The notes under the pieces were generated by a model that was given only the letters and a program-made list of their open reading frames with translations, searched no databases and was not told the DNA's origin. The position numbers and the translations under genes were made by a program. This document shows positions 8,894 through 17,880 of a DNA stretch of 64,000 nucleotides, one piece after another (positions within the stretch are counted from its first letter, which is position 1; the number at the start of each line of letters is the position of its first letter). The DNA comes from Leptothoe spongobia TAU-MAC 1115 (GTDB taxonomy: Bacteria; Cyanobacteriota; Cyanobacteriia; Phormidesmidales; Phormidesmidaceae): contig NZ_JADOES010000022.1 in NCBI RefSeq assembly GCF_018739885.1, forward strand, positions 1 through 64,000, read 5' to 3'.

Positions 8894-9004
8894 ATTGCGA
8901 TCGCACTTTACACCCGTAAAGGATTCAAACCCACAGGCCAGAAAAAGACTTTACCACCACCGAGAGACCATATTAAAGAACAAGAGATGGTGCTTGTCCT
9001 CTAG
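8894..9004 (+). pseudogene. GNAT acetyltransferase 3' fragment, duplicate of 5494-5608
   Basis: The stretch encodes AIALYTRKGFKPTGQ, a few substitutions and PPPRDHIKEQEMVL before TAG at 9002. It matches the C-terminus of the GNAT gene at 5114 nearly residue for residue. No N-terminal part is present: the sequence upstream belongs to the 5' flank of the TIR-WD40 gene. It is a broken copy that marks a duplication or recombination end. Confidence 0.85.
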
Positions 9005-9048
9005 CAATCCGTTTCAGACTAGAGTGAACATAGGAGGCACCACTGTGC

Positions 9049-9534
9049 TCATTCTAGAGATTTGATAAAACACACCACCCGTTCAACTTCTTCAAACCCT
9101 ATTTTTGTATGGAATTGATAGCTGTCCTGGTTTTCAATCAACGCATCAGATGCCAGTTCGACACAGCCTTGCTGTTGTGCCCATTGTTCAGCCCATTGGA
9201 TGAGGGCTGTTCCAACTCTCTGATGGCGATACGGGGCGCGGACGTAAATTCCTTCTACGAAAGCGACGGGACTTTGGGTTGCCTCTGGTACGTAGTCTCG
9301 CCGTAGGGATAGGTTCATAAATGAGATCGCATCTCCAGCCGTATTACGCACTAACCACCCCGTCTGGTTTTCAGCATTGAGGATCTTCGTCATAGTCTTA
9401 CGCATGTCTTCGCGATCTGAGTCATCCTCTGGAGGCCATAGCTCTAGCGCTAGCTCAACCCAATTTTCAAAGTCTGCGGGACCGACTGCACTAATGGTGA
9501 AATCGGCTGGTAGATTTTTGTTCATACGCTGCAT
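9049..9534 (-). CDS. Aminoglycoside 6'-N-acetyltransferase-like protein (AAC(6') type)
   Basis: 161 residues, the length of AAC(6')-I enzymes. ELWPPEDDSD matches the family's N-terminal LWP(D/E) segment. RRDYVPEATQSPVAFVEGIY, followed by HQRVGTALIQWAEQWAQQQG and CVELASDALIENQDSYQFH, and then GFEEVERVVCF follow the AAC(6') pattern throughout. These enzymes acetylate the 6'-amino group of kanamycin, tobramycin or amikacin; that activity is inferred. ATG 9525 is an alternative start. The gene is isolated and divergent from the next GNAT gene at 9678. Confidence 0.85.
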   Translation of the reverse strand: MQRMNKNLPADFTISAVGPADFENWVELALELWPPEDDSDREDMRKTMTKILNAENQTGWLVRNTAGDAISFMNLSLRRDYVPEATQSPVAFVEGIYVRAPYRHQRVGTALIQWAEQWAQQQGCVELASDALIENQDSYQFHTKIGFEEVERVVCFIKSLE

Positions 9535-9677
9535 CGCCTAGACTCTAATCAACGCCATGATAAATACGGTTTGGGATTGGTACAGTACCCTGATGGGGAC
9601 CTCTGAAAGAAATGATATCCGTTACACTGAACTATCTATAGTTTCAACGGTTATTCAAGGAAAGGCAATATACTACC

Positions 9678-10208
9678 GTGCTACAAGCGCCTGATAGTTT
9701 CACTACACAAAGGCTAATTTTACGTCGTCCGCGCGTATCGGATGCAGCGGCGATCTTTGACTATGCTAGCGATCTCCAGGTGGTTTACTACATGGACTAT
9801 GCGGTGCGTCAAAGCGTGAGCGAGCTAGAAGGCTATCTCAAAAGTAAGGCTGATCAGTGGGATGCTGGCACGTTCTCCTGGGTACTGACTGTTAAGCCTG
9901 ATGATCGCCCCATTGGCACCGTTGGATGTTCCTTAGAGGGGCATGCGGCAGACTTTGGCTATTTACTGAATCGAAAGCACTGGGGGCAAGGATACGCTAC
10001 AGAAGCCGCTAAGGAAATTGTAGAATGGGCCATCAACTCACCCGACATTTATCGAGTTTGGGCCACCTGCGATACGGAAAACCTAGCTTCTGCAAAGGTT
10101 CTAGAAAAGTGCGGTTTAGTCCGTGAGGGCACATTGCGATGTTACTGCATACGCCCAAATATTTCGCCTCAGCCCAGGGATGCCTTTATGTATGCCAGGG
10201 TTCGATAA
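9678..10208 (+). CDS. GNAT acetyltransferase, RimJ/RimL type
   Basis: 176 residues starting at GTG, supported by AAGGAAAGG about 12-20 bases upstream. It opens with TTQRLILRRPRVSDAAAIF, the standard start of the Acetyltransf_3 (RimJ/RimL) group, and has motif A as KHWGQGYATEAAKEIVEWA, then ENLASAKVLEKCGLVREGTL. The family acetylates N-terminal amines of proteins or small amines. It lies 30 bases upstream of cysS in the same direction. Confidence 0.88.
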   Translation: MLQAPDSFTTQRLILRRPRVSDAAAIFDYASDLQVVYYMDYAVRQSVSELEGYLKSKADQWDAGTFSWVLTVKPDDRPIGTVGCSLEGHAADFGYLLNRKHWGQGYATEAAKEIVEWAINSPDIYRVWATCDTENLASAKVLEKCGLVREGTLRCYCIRPNISPQPRDAFMYARVR

Positions 10209-10238
10209 CTCCTCTAGTTCCCTATCCGCAAGTTTCTT

Positions 10239-11615
10239 ATGGGTCTCCAACTATACGATACCTACTCCCGTCAGCTGCGGGAATTCCAGCCGCTAAATCC
10301 TCCCACTGTTGGTCTGTATACCTGTGGACCAACAGTGTATGACTATGCCCACATTGGCAACTTACGCACCTACATTTTTGAAGACATCCTACGTCGAGTG
10401 CTGGAGTTTAACGGTTACAACGTGCTACACGTCACCAACATTACCGACGTTGGCCATTTAACTTCCGATGCCGATGAGGGGGAGGACAAAATGGAGAAGG
10501 GCTCTAAACGCACGGGCAAAACCGCCTGGGAGATCGCTGAACTCTATACCCAGGCATTTAAAGCTGATTTGGAACGATTGAATGTTCTAGAACCAAAAGT
10601 CTGGTGTCGGGCAACGGATCATATTCAAGAACAGATTGAGTTTATCCAGGGAATTGAGGCCCAGGGGTTTACCTATCGCACCGCCGATGGCATCTACTTT
10701 GATACCTCCCGCCTATCAGACTATGGCTTTCTGGCTCGGCTTGATATTGAAGGATTACAGGCCGGTGCACGGGTAGCCATGGCAGAGAAACGAAACCTGA
10801 CTGACTTTGCCCTATGGAAGTTTAGCCCTACCGATCAAACCCGACAAATGGAATGGGATAGCCTCTGGGGACGAGGATTTCCTGGCTGGCATATCGAGTG
10901 TTCAGCGATGTCGGCCAAATATCTGGGCACATTTTTTGACATCCACTGCGGTGGAGAAGACCATATTCCAGTCCATCATACCAATGAGATTGCCCAGACC
11001 CAGGCATGCCATGGCACCCACCTGGCAAACTTCTGGATGCATGGCTATTTTCTGCAGTTAGATGATGCCAAAATGGCTAAATCCAGCGGTGAGTTTTTGA
11101 CGATACAGCGGTTGGTTGACCGGGGCTATGACCCACTGGCCTATCGTTATTTTTGTCTTAATGCCAGCTATCGGGCCAAGCTTAATTTTACCTGGCAGAG
11201 TTTAGATGGAGCTGGCACTGCTCTAAACCGACTGCGCACAATTAGCCATGGCTGGGGTGAGGCAGGTATCCCTGACGACAGCTATATCCAACGGTTTACC
11301 AGCCATGTTAATAACGATTTAAATATGCCCCAGACCTTAGCGCTGACCTGGGAGATGGTCAAAGGTGATTTACCCGATGACACCAAAAAGGCAACACTGA
11401 CTGAATTTGACAAGGTATTGGGACTGCAATTGGCAGACTGGTCACCCATAACAGATACGATCCCAGAGGAGATTATGGCCCTTGCCCAACAGCGGCATCA
11501 GGCCAGACTTGAAAAACGTTGGCAAGACGCCGATCAGCTCAGGGATCAACTTATGGCGGCTGGGTACAGCGTAAAAGATACTCCAGAAGGCCCCCAGGTT
11601 AACTCTAATGAATAA
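10239..11615 (+). CDS. cysS: Cysteinyl-tRNA synthetase, divergent type
   Basis: 458 residues. The class I HIGH motif is HIGN in [17 protein letters not shown], and the KMSKS motif is KMAKS. Zinc ligands are expected in the first [13 protein letters not shown] and [15 protein letters not shown]. After the HIGH region it reads [19 protein letters not shown], unlike the FTDIDDKI stretch that I recall for typical cyanobacterial CysRS. I infer that it is a second enzyme acquired by transfer, since it lies in an accessory acetyltransferase island. It charges tRNA-Cys. Confidence 0.92.
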   Translation: MGLQLYDTYSRQLREFQPLNPPTVGLYTCGPTVYDYAHIGNLRTYIFEDILRRVLEFNGYNVLHVTNITDVGHLTSDADEGEDKMEKGSKRTGKTAWEIAELYTQAFKADLERLNVLEPKVWCRATDHIQEQIEFIQGIEAQGFTYRTADGIYFDTSRLSDYGFLARLDIEGLQAGARVAMAEKRNLTDFALWKFSPTDQTRQMEWDSLWGRGFPGWHIECSAMSAKYLGTFFDIHCGGEDHIPVHHTNEIAQTQACHGTHLANFWMHGYFLQLDDAKMAKSSGEFLTIQRLVDRGYDPLAYRYFCLNASYRAKLNFTWQSLDGAGTALNRLRTISHGWGEAGIPDDSYIQRFTSHVNNDLNMPQTLALTWEMVKGDLPDDTKKATLTEFDKVLGLQLADWSPITDTIPEEIMALAQQRHQARLEKRWQDADQLRDQLMAAGYSVKDTPEGPQVNSNE

Positions 11616-11644
11616 CGATAAAACCAGAGTGAGTCAAATAATTC

Positions 11645-12229
11645 ATGATTGAAACACCGTTTGATCTCTCATATCACTATGACGATAACTTACAGGATGT
11701 ACCGAATAATTCGGGCGAAATGCAACAGGCCATAGATTTTTGGCAAGCTCAACTTGATCAGCCTGGGTTAGAGATTTTCCAGAGAATTAAACTACTTGGC
11801 AGAATTGGTGGTTATGCTCGTACATTGAGAAATTTAGACCGTGCAGAACAGGCACTGAGCACGGCCCTCACACTCTCCAAGGCTATTGAAAATCGACGAT
11901 TTGAAGCCGCCAATTCAATTAAGCTGGCCCATGTATATCAGTGGCAGCAGCGATATGTAGAAAGTGAGACTATGTTTGAAGCCGTCATTACTCTCTGCCA
12001 GAACGATCCAGAAGCAGCTCCCTATTTGGACTTTGCCTATCAGCACTTTGGTAAGTGCAAGTTTGATCAACAAAAGTATGCAGAGGCCCTGCAGTGTTTT
12101 GAACAGGCGCTAAACATACGGATGGAAAAAGGTGATTCAGAGTTGATTGCGTCTACAGAGCTTGCGATCGCAACTACCCACTCTCGCCAAAAATGTCACG
12201 ACTCTGGTGCCAGCGCCACATATCACTAA
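11645..12229 (+). CDS. Tetratricopeptide repeat protein
   Basis: 194 residues made of about four TPR-like helical pairs, for example NLDRAEQALSTALTLSKAI, YVESETMFEAVITLCQND and KYAEALQCFEQALNIRMEKG. No signal peptide or membrane segment. Such small cyanobacterial TPR proteins act as adaptors; the partner is unknown. The last 15 residues, after a HIP1 site, look unlike a TPR helix and may have been altered by a frameshift. It follows cysS by 29 bases in the same direction. Confidence 0.75.
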   Translation: MIETPFDLSYHYDDNLQDVPNNSGEMQQAIDFWQAQLDQPGLEIFQRIKLLGRIGGYARTLRNLDRAEQALSTALTLSKAIENRRFEAANSIKLAHVYQWQQRYVESETMFEAVITLCQNDPEAAPYLDFAYQHFGKCKFDQQKYAEALQCFEQALNIRMEKGDSELIASTELAIATTHSRQKCHDSGASATYH

Positions 12230-12293
12230 GATACGTGGCGCGGACCAACGTATCCAAATGACCTTCAATCATACTGATCTTGAGAAGGGAAAC

Positions 12294-12863
12294 ATGTCGC
12301 TCCCAACCTTAAAAACTCAACGTCTCGTTCTGCGACCGTTTACCCTCGCAGATGCACCCACGGTACAAAAACTATGCAGTGCCTATGAGGTCGCTGCTAA
12401 AACGCTCAGCATGCCGCATCCCTATCCAGACGGTGCGGCAAAAGCCTGGATCGCCACCCACGAACCTGACTGGGATAACAAAACCTGGATCACTCTGGCC
12501 CTGACTCTAAAAGAAGACGAAACTGAACCCCAAGACATCATGGGTGCGGTTAGCCTCAAGCTATGCTTAATTCACCAACGGGCAGGATTGGCTTACTGGC
12601 TAGGGATGCCCTACTGGAATAATGGGTACATGACCGAAGCCGCCCATGCTCTGGTGAAATACGGCTTTGAAGAATTGCAGCTCAACCGAATCGAAGCCGG
12701 ACACCATCGCAGTAACCCGGCTTCCGGGCGAGTAATGCAAAAAATCGGTATGCAGCATGAGGGGATCAATCGACAGTACATCCTGAGATTTGGCCAATTT
12801 GAAGATCGTGTCATGTATGGTTTACTCGCAGCTGATTGGAAGGAAGAAGAGAACCAAGCATGA
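12294..12863 (+). CDS. GNAT acetyltransferase, RimJ/RimL type
   Basis: 189 residues. The start at 12294 is set by GAGAAGGGA just upstream and by the standard opening LKTQRLVLRPFTLADAP. Motif A appears as MPYWNNGYMTEAAHALVKYG, with the Gln/Arg position replaced by Asn-Asn-Gly. The end, NPASGRVMQKIGMQHEG, is typical. Its stop codon overlaps the next start as ATGA (12860-12863), which implies translational coupling with the kinase gene. Confidence 0.87.
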   Translation: MSLPTLKTQRLVLRPFTLADAPTVQKLCSAYEVAAKTLSMPHPYPDGAAKAWIATHEPDWDNKTWITLALTLKEDETEPQDIMGAVSLKLCLIHQRAGLAYWLGMPYWNNGYMTEAAHALVKYGFEELQLNRIEAGHHRSNPASGRVMQKIGMQHEGINRQYILRFGQFEDRVMYGLLAADWKEEENQA

Positions 12864-13825
12864 GTGTTATTTCCCATAATTCAGCTGTTCCTATAGATTG
12901 GATTACTAACGCTCTACCATCAAAACTAGGAACCATTCAACAGGTTGAAACTGTTAAGCAGCGTCCCTGGTCTCAGGTCTATCAAATCAAGACAGAATAC
13001 GGGATAGCTTATTTCAAAATCTGTGGCCTAGACCATTGGCAAGAGGTCTCGCTACTGAGGTGGTTAATGCCTCAGGCAATCATGCCAGATGTTTTTGCCC
13101 TGGACATTGAACAAGGCTGGATACTGATAGCAGATGGGGGCATTCTCTTACGCGAGTTGCCCAACCTCAAAGCTCAGGATTCTAACTTAGCCACCCTGTT
13201 GTCTAACTATGCCAGGTTACAGCAACGGTCTTTGGAGCATATTGGTGAGTTGTTGGCGATGCCACTCCCCAATCGTCGTCTCGGCCAGATTCCCTATTTA
13301 GTCCAGCAATTGCTCAATACTGGCACTCGTCAGGGCTGGTTAGATAAGGAGTTGTCCAAACAAGTGCTGGATACCCTACCTACCCTAGAGCAGCTTGGCA
13401 GTAAACTCTCTGGAACTCCCTATGCTACGGCACTAGACCATGGTGACCTACACACGGGCAATATCCTATTCAAGCAGAATCAACTGCATATCTGTGACTG
13501 GGGTGATGCCTGTATTACCCATCCATTTTGTTCTCTGTTGCCGCTAGTAGAAACGGTGATGGGCAGTCAATATTCCACACTTGCTTTTTCAAAGATTGTG
13601 AATACAGATTGGGTTAATGCCTACTTACAGGCTTGGAATACCTTTGCACCGATGGAGACCCTACAAATGGAGTCTCAACAAGCTCTTTGCATTGCCCTAC
13701 TATTGAGAGCCCTGAATATTGCCTACGCCATCCAGCATGCGGATGTGGCTACTCTGACACGCTGGTCGCATTCCGTTACTAATTACCTGTCACAATGGGT
13801 GCAGGTGGAACCGCTGGTAAGTTAA
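12860..13825 (+). CDS. APH-fold phosphotransferase
   Basis: 321 residues of the aminoglycoside phosphotransferase / choline kinase fold. The catalytic loop is LDHGDLHTGNIL (Asp and Asn) and the metal-binding motif is ICDWGDA. The N-lobe has YFKICG with the ATP-binding Lys. It is longer and more divergent than the APH(3') gene at 2573, so drug, sugar or choline-like substrates are all possible. The start is taken from the ATGA overlap with the upstream GNAT gene. Confidence 0.82.
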   Translation: MSVISHNSAVPIDWITNALPSKLGTIQQVETVKQRPWSQVYQIKTEYGIAYFKICGLDHWQEVSLLRWLMPQAIMPDVFALDIEQGWILIADGGILLRELPNLKAQDSNLATLLSNYARLQQRSLEHIGELLAMPLPNRRLGQIPYLVQQLLNTGTRQGWLDKELSKQVLDTLPTLEQLGSKLSGTPYATALDHGDLHTGNILFKQNQLHICDWGDACITHPFCSLLPLVETVMGSQYSTLAFSKIVNTDWVNAYLQAWNTFAPMETLQMESQQALCIALLLRALNIAYAIQHADVATLTRWSHSVTNYLSQWVQVEPLVS

Positions 13826-13827
13826 GG

Positions 13828-14301
13828 ATGGATTTAGGGTCGATGGAAGTTCAAATTGTTCCGGTTGCATTTGAGGATAAAACCGAACTGCTTGACCTGA
13901 TGACGCGTGTTATTTGTACCAGCGTTACCCAAGAGATAGACTTGCAGAGCAGCTACATTGAGAACATCACTAAAAATCTGGAATGGTGGGCTGCCAATCC
14001 TGAGCTGGGCTGTCATCTTAAGGCAGTTAATAATGAAACGATTGTAGGTGTGATTTTGGTTAAGAAATTCTGGAACCTCTGTAGCTTGTTTGTGGTGCCA
14101 GAGTGCCATCGGCAGGGGATTGGGCGAGCCCTGATGATGGCAGCCATAGACGACTGTCGGGCAAAGAGTGACAAGCGGGCTATCCATCTTAATGCTGCAC
14201 CGGATGAGATCGCATTCTACCGAGCCATGGGATTTATCCCAAGTAAGAGCGATCAGTCCCTGCCTAAAGGAGTTGAACCGATGAAGTTTGTTCTGCGTTA
14301 A
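13828..14301 (+). CDS. GNAT family N-acetyltransferase
   Basis: About 157 residues. Motif A is seen as LFVVPECHRQGIGRALMMAA, with the strict RQGIGRA core, and IAFYRAMGFIPS closes the fold. The start at 13828 lies two bases after the stop of the kinase gene; ATG 13843, with AGGG before it, is an alternative. Its stop overlaps the next gene's ATG by one base (TAATG). Substrate unknown. Confidence 0.83.
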   Translation: MDLGSMEVQIVPVAFEDKTELLDLMTRVICTSVTQEIDLQSSYIENITKNLEWWAANPELGCHLKAVNNETIVGVILVKKFWNLCSLFVVPECHRQGIGRALMMAAIDDCRAKSDKRAIHLNAAPDEIAFYRAMGFIPSKSDQSLPKGVEPMKFVLR

Positions 14302-14831
14302 TGAGTCTCGATGAAATCTCAACTATACGGATGGAATTTAAATTTTGTCCCCTTACAAAGAACTATGCACTGGCTATTTTAGCCTGGCAATATCCTGCTC
14401 CCTATGACGTTTACAACTTCAAAGAAAATAACCTTCAAGCAGATTTGCCGTATCTCCTGGAACCACAACATGCCTTTTTTGCCATTCTCAATCAGCAAGG
14501 AGAACTAGAAGGCTACTGCTCCTTCGGAAGCGATGGGCGAGTACCTGGGGGAGACTATAGCGAGCCAGCACTGGATATTGGCATGGGCATCAAACCTGAC
14601 CTAATTGGCCAGGGAAACGGCAAACACTATGCCATGGCAGTCGCTCGCTATGGAATCCAGCGCTATCAAGCTACCCAGCTCAGAGTGACCATTGCTGGAT
14701 TCAATCAAAGGGCACAACGGGTCTGGCAATCACTGGAATTCCAAACGGTTGAGTTATTTTACAAAACTGGCAGTCGAGAGAAATTCATAGTCATGGTGAG
14801 GTGCAACACAATGTCAAAGCCCTTTTCCTAG
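14301..14831 (+). CDS. GNAT family N-acetyltransferase
   Basis: 176 residues. The first strand reads FKFCPLTKNYALAILAWQYP, followed by YDVYNFKEN, a pattern seen in acetyltransferases acting on small amines. Motif A is GMGIKPDLIGQGNGKHYAMA, with GQGNG replacing the usual QGxGxG, and FNQRAQRVWQSLEF is the usual hairpin. It starts on the last base of the preceding stop codon, so it is coupled to the gene at 13828. Confidence 0.82.
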   Translation: MSLDEISTIRMEFKFCPLTKNYALAILAWQYPAPYDVYNFKENNLQADLPYLLEPQHAFFAILNQQGELEGYCSFGSDGRVPGGDYSEPALDIGMGIKPDLIGQGNGKHYAMAVARYGIQRYQATQLRVTIAGFNQRAQRVWQSLEFQTVELFYKTGSREKFIVMVRCNTMSKPFS

Positions 14832-14853
14832 AAACGCACTTAAATAGAAAATC

Positions 14854-15954
14854 ATGCAATTTTGTCTAGCCTCCGAGCAACATAGGACAATTTTCCAAAG
14901 TTGGAATAGGGCATCTCGCCTGGAAGAAAGAACCTGTCGTCCGATTATCGATGGTAAGCGTGCAACACCAGATAATCGAGTGGTTCCCCTTGCATTTTTT
15001 CAAGATGATATCAATCAGTCGGCACCAGTCGGACGATTTGTGTATTTCGATATTAATCCTCGCAATCACTCCGCTGAGTTTGGCTATATTGTCAGCCCGA
15101 AGCATCGAAACCAGGGCATTGGCACAAAGATGGTAACCCAAGCTCTAGACCACTTATTTTCAACAACAGATTTAAACAAACTATACTGTCAAACAGCCGC
15201 GTTCAATGTTGCCTCGATTAGGCTTCTAGAAAAACTGGGTTTCCACAAGGATGGCATCCTCAGAGAACACCATGAACTTGATGGCACTCTATGGGACGAT
15301 ATTGTTTACAGTATTCTCAGGCATGAATGGATTGATAGAAAAGCAATTCCATCTCTCAATGGCTATACCATTCGTCCATACATTCCCACTGATGAAACCC
15401 AGTGGATACGTTGTCGGGTACTGGCGTTTCTAGATTCTGCCTACTTTGATGATGTGAAGCGAGCGAAACCTCAATACGATAATCCCACCATTGAGTTGGT
15501 TGCCATTGCAGCAGACGGTACCGTTGTTGGCTTCATCGATATCGAATGTGAGACGATACCGGGCACGATATGCTCTGACCGGCCTGGTTTAGCGGGCATG
15601 ATTTGGGATTTGGGAGTTCATCCCGATCATCGTCGTCGCGGGGTAGCCAGGGCATTATTAGAGCGGGCAGTTGAAATCTCAAAACACCATTCTTTAGCCA
15701 GACTTGAAGCCTGGACCAGAGACGATCCATCTACCGTAGACTGGTACCAGAAGCAGAACTTCCAATATATCCAGAACTATCTCCATGTCTACCTACAAGG
15801 GGCAGAAGCGACCCAGACTCTCACATCGTCATATCCAAGCATAAAACCCGTATGGGCATTCAGCCACTGCAGCCAACCCGATAAATTTGACGCTATCCAC
15901 AGCCGATTCCAGCGTGTTCATGATTGCCAACTGTTTGAACTACGCCTGACCTAA
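14854..15954 (+). CDS. Two-domain GNAT acetyltransferase
   Basis: 366 residues with two GNAT domains in tandem. Domain 1 (about 35-155) has FGYIVSPKHRNQGIGTKMV and then NVASIRLLEKLGFHKDGILR, a RimJ/RimL pattern. Domain 2 (about 165-320) starts GYTIRPYIPTDETQW and has LGVHPDHRRRGVARALLERA and VDWYQKQNFQYIQNY. Both motif A sequences look functional. Single genes of this type usually hold one domain, so this looks like an in-frame fusion of two neighbours. Substrates are unknown. Confidence 0.85.
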   Translation: MQFCLASEQHRTIFQSWNRASRLEERTCRPIIDGKRATPDNRVVPLAFFQDDINQSAPVGRFVYFDINPRNHSAEFGYIVSPKHRNQGIGTKMVTQALDHLFSTTDLNKLYCQTAAFNVASIRLLEKLGFHKDGILREHHELDGTLWDDIVYSILRHEWIDRKAIPSLNGYTIRPYIPTDETQWIRCRVLAFLDSAYFDDVKRAKPQYDNPTIELVAIAADGTVVGFIDIECETIPGTICSDRPGLAGMIWDLGVHPDHRRRGVARALLERAVEISKHHSLARLEAWTRDDPSTVDWYQKQNFQYIQNYLHVYLQGAEATQTLTSSYPSIKPVWAFSHCSQPDKFDAIHSRFQRVHDCQLFELRLT

Positions 15955-16041
15955 AGTACCTTTTAGGATAATGACAGCCATGCTAGTCGGCAGTTTACTG
16001 ATAGCGAAGAGCTCTCCATAGCCACCTTAGTTAACAAAGAC

Positions 16042-16725
16042 ATGAAAACAGACTACATCGGCCATGATCGCGCCTACCAGCGCAAACGACAAAATCCTGC
16101 CTATGCAGGCTGGAATGAAGCAGCCTCTTTAGCGGATGACTGGCAAAACTGTTGGCAACCGCTCATCCAAAGAAAACACTTTCCTAAAACGGGCAAACTT
16201 TTGGAACTGGGATGTGGAGCCGGGAATATCAGCATTAAGTTTGCACAGTTAGGCTATGACGTAACTGGCGTTGACATTGCCTCCACTGCCATTAACTGGG
16301 CAATAGAGAACGCAGCTAAAGCAGATGTTGATATAGCTTTCTTACTCAACGATGTGCTGACACTGTCTGACATCGAAGATGAATCTTTTGATCTTGCCTT
16401 AGACGGTCACTGTTTCCATTGCATCATCGGAGAAGATCGCACCCGATTCTTGCAATCGGCATATCGAATCCTCAAAAACAATGGTGTTTTAGCCATTAAT
16501 ACAATGTGTAATGAGGTGCCCATGGAGGCTGACTGGCAGGAGAATTTTGATCCTCAATCTCGATGCTTGATGCATGGGGATCTAGCAACGCGCTACATTG
16601 GCGACTCTAACGACATTCTGCGAGAAGTTATCAATGCCGGGTTTCGGATCTTTACCATGGAGGTTTTACCTCCCAGGCATTCAGAAGATTTGGCTGACTT
16701 GCAGCTTATTGCTACCAAAATATAG
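16042..16725 (+). CDS. Class I SAM-dependent methyltransferase
   Basis: 227 residues. Motif I is LLELGCGAGNISIKFA (SAM-binding glycine loop), motif II GVDIASTAI (acidic residue binding the ribose) and post-I FDLALDGHCFHCI. The fold is that of Methyltransf_11/25 enzymes acting on small molecules. No substrate domain is present. Before the IS5 insertion its stop codon would have been only about 15 bases from the grpB start, so the two were probably in one operon. Confidence 0.85.
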   Translation: MKTDYIGHDRAYQRKRQNPAYAGWNEAASLADDWQNCWQPLIQRKHFPKTGKLLELGCGAGNISIKFAQLGYDVTGVDIASTAINWAIENAAKADVDIAFLLNDVLTLSDIEDESFDLALDGHCFHCIIGEDRTRFLQSAYRILKNNGVLAINTMCNEVPMEADWQENFDPQSRCLMHGDLATRYIGDSNDILREVINAGFRIFTMEVLPPRHSEDLADLQLIATKI

Positions 16726-16896
16726 TCACAGACAATAGACATCTCCAGAGCTGAAAAGCTTTGATAGACAAAGGGTACAGCTATCCAGATGATAACTGCC
16801 AAAAAGGGATGAATAACGAAAGCTCAAGCTTTGAGCTGTATTGTTGTTAGTTTAGGGGGGATTTTATAGCCACTGAATGTCCTCTTTGCCAATTTT

Positions 16897-17808
16897 TTAA
16901 GCAGGGTTTAAATGCCCTAATTTATAGCGTCCTAATCGGAGTCTAACCAGGCCACAGACGACCAAAATAGCCGTGTCATAATATCTAGCATTGAGGCGAA
17001 ACCGTTCTTGAGCAATCCGCCAAATTTTGATCACCCGAATCAGGTGTTCGATATAAATTCGTCCCTGAGCAAATTCCTTATTGGCCTGTTTCTGCTCGGT
17101 ACTCAGGGCTTTCTTACGAGGCTTTTTGATCGGGGTGCGAGTGCGCTCAACCCCCTGATAGGCTTTATCACCTCCATAGATTTGCTCGTCGCTCAAGTTG
17201 ACCTGCTGTTCACGCAGTAAACTTGGATCACTACGAGGTCCTGGTTCTCCCACCAATACATCCACAATGTCATGACCCGTGTTCAGGCTAATCACTTGAT
17301 TTTTGAACGTATGTTGCTTCTTCTTTCCCGAATAATGAGCTTTCTGAACCTCATTATCCCTAGGACGTTCACGGGGTTGCTCGGTACTATCGACTAACAG
17401 CTCTTGCTCTGCAAGAATTGTCTGAAGTAAGGCTAATTCCTCGGGATTGTCAGTGACTTCTTCGAGCCAACTCGCTGGCAACTGTTGACGTAACCTCTCG
17501 ACCCAATCGTGATAGATGTCATGAGCTGTGCTTTCACACACGCCATAGTGTAACCCCAGCATCTCAAAGGTCGGGTGCTGCCTGAGATACAACAGACACA
17601 GGCTGATTTCCTCCGCATCACTCAGTTTGGGAGGGCACCCGCCTCCGGGGGCATTGATACGGACTTTGCTTTGAGTTGCCTGGGACGTTTGGCTGGCTTG
17701 GTGGGCTACTAATACCTCTATCAAGTCACTGAATTCCTGATAGCCAATCCCAAACATACGCTGACAACGCTTAGGATTTTGATTGATATAATCGTAGGGA
17801 TTTTTCAT
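16897..17808 (-). CDS. IS5 family transposase (DDE superfamily 4 type)
   Basis: 303 residues. The N-terminal third holds a helix-turn-helix helper region with CPPKLSDAEEISLCLLYLRQ and YGVCESTAHDIYHDWV. Catalytic residues are expected in LLVDSTEQPR (Asp), IYGGDKAYQG (Asp) and IYIEHLIRVIK (Glu). The basic stretch KKPRKKALSTEQKQ before the Glu is usual in this group. The frame is intact. Confidence 0.92.
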   Translation of the reverse strand: MKNPYDYINQNPKRCQRMFGIGYQEFSDLIEVLVAHQASQTSQATQSKVRINAPGGGCPPKLSDAEEISLCLLYLRQHPTFEMLGLHYGVCESTAHDIYHDWVERLRQQLPASWLEEVTDNPEELALLQTILAEQELLVDSTEQPRERPRDNEVQKAHYSGKKKQHTFKNQVISLNTGHDIVDVLVGEPGPRSDPSLLREQQVNLSDEQIYGGDKAYQGVERTRTPIKKPRKKALSTEQKQANKEFAQGRIYIEHLIRVIKIWRIAQERFRLNARYYDTAILVVCGLVRLRLGRYKLGHLNPA

Positions 17809-17869
17809 TTGGTCGGTAATGCTCTACTTTTAGAGTTTTACCGCCTTTTTTTATCCGAATTTATATTTT

Positions 17870-17873
17870 GGAG
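17870..17873 (+). promoter_or_regulatory. Ribosome binding site of grpB, supplied by the IS5-like terminal repeat
   Basis: GGAG lies inside the right inverted repeat of the IS (rightmost bases GGAGATGTC) and ends 7 bases before ATG 17881. That is ideal spacing. The original upstream sequence, joined across the IS, would read TCACAGACAATAATGGG, with no comparable Shine-Dalgarno sequence. Confidence 0.6.
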
Positions 17874-17880
17874 ATGTCTA

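Larger units (their letters stand above)
16738..17878 (-). mobile_element. IS5-like insertion sequence (1141 bp)
   Basis: The ends are inverted repeats: GACATCTCCAGA (16738-16749) and, inward from 17878, GACATCTCCAAA, matching at 11 of 12. The dinucleotide TA flanks both ends (16736-16737, 17879-17880) as the likely target duplication. The single gene inside is the transposase. The 158 bases between the left end and the transposase stop contain a small palindrome (AGCTCAA-GCT-TTGAGCT) and no gene. Confidence 0.78.
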
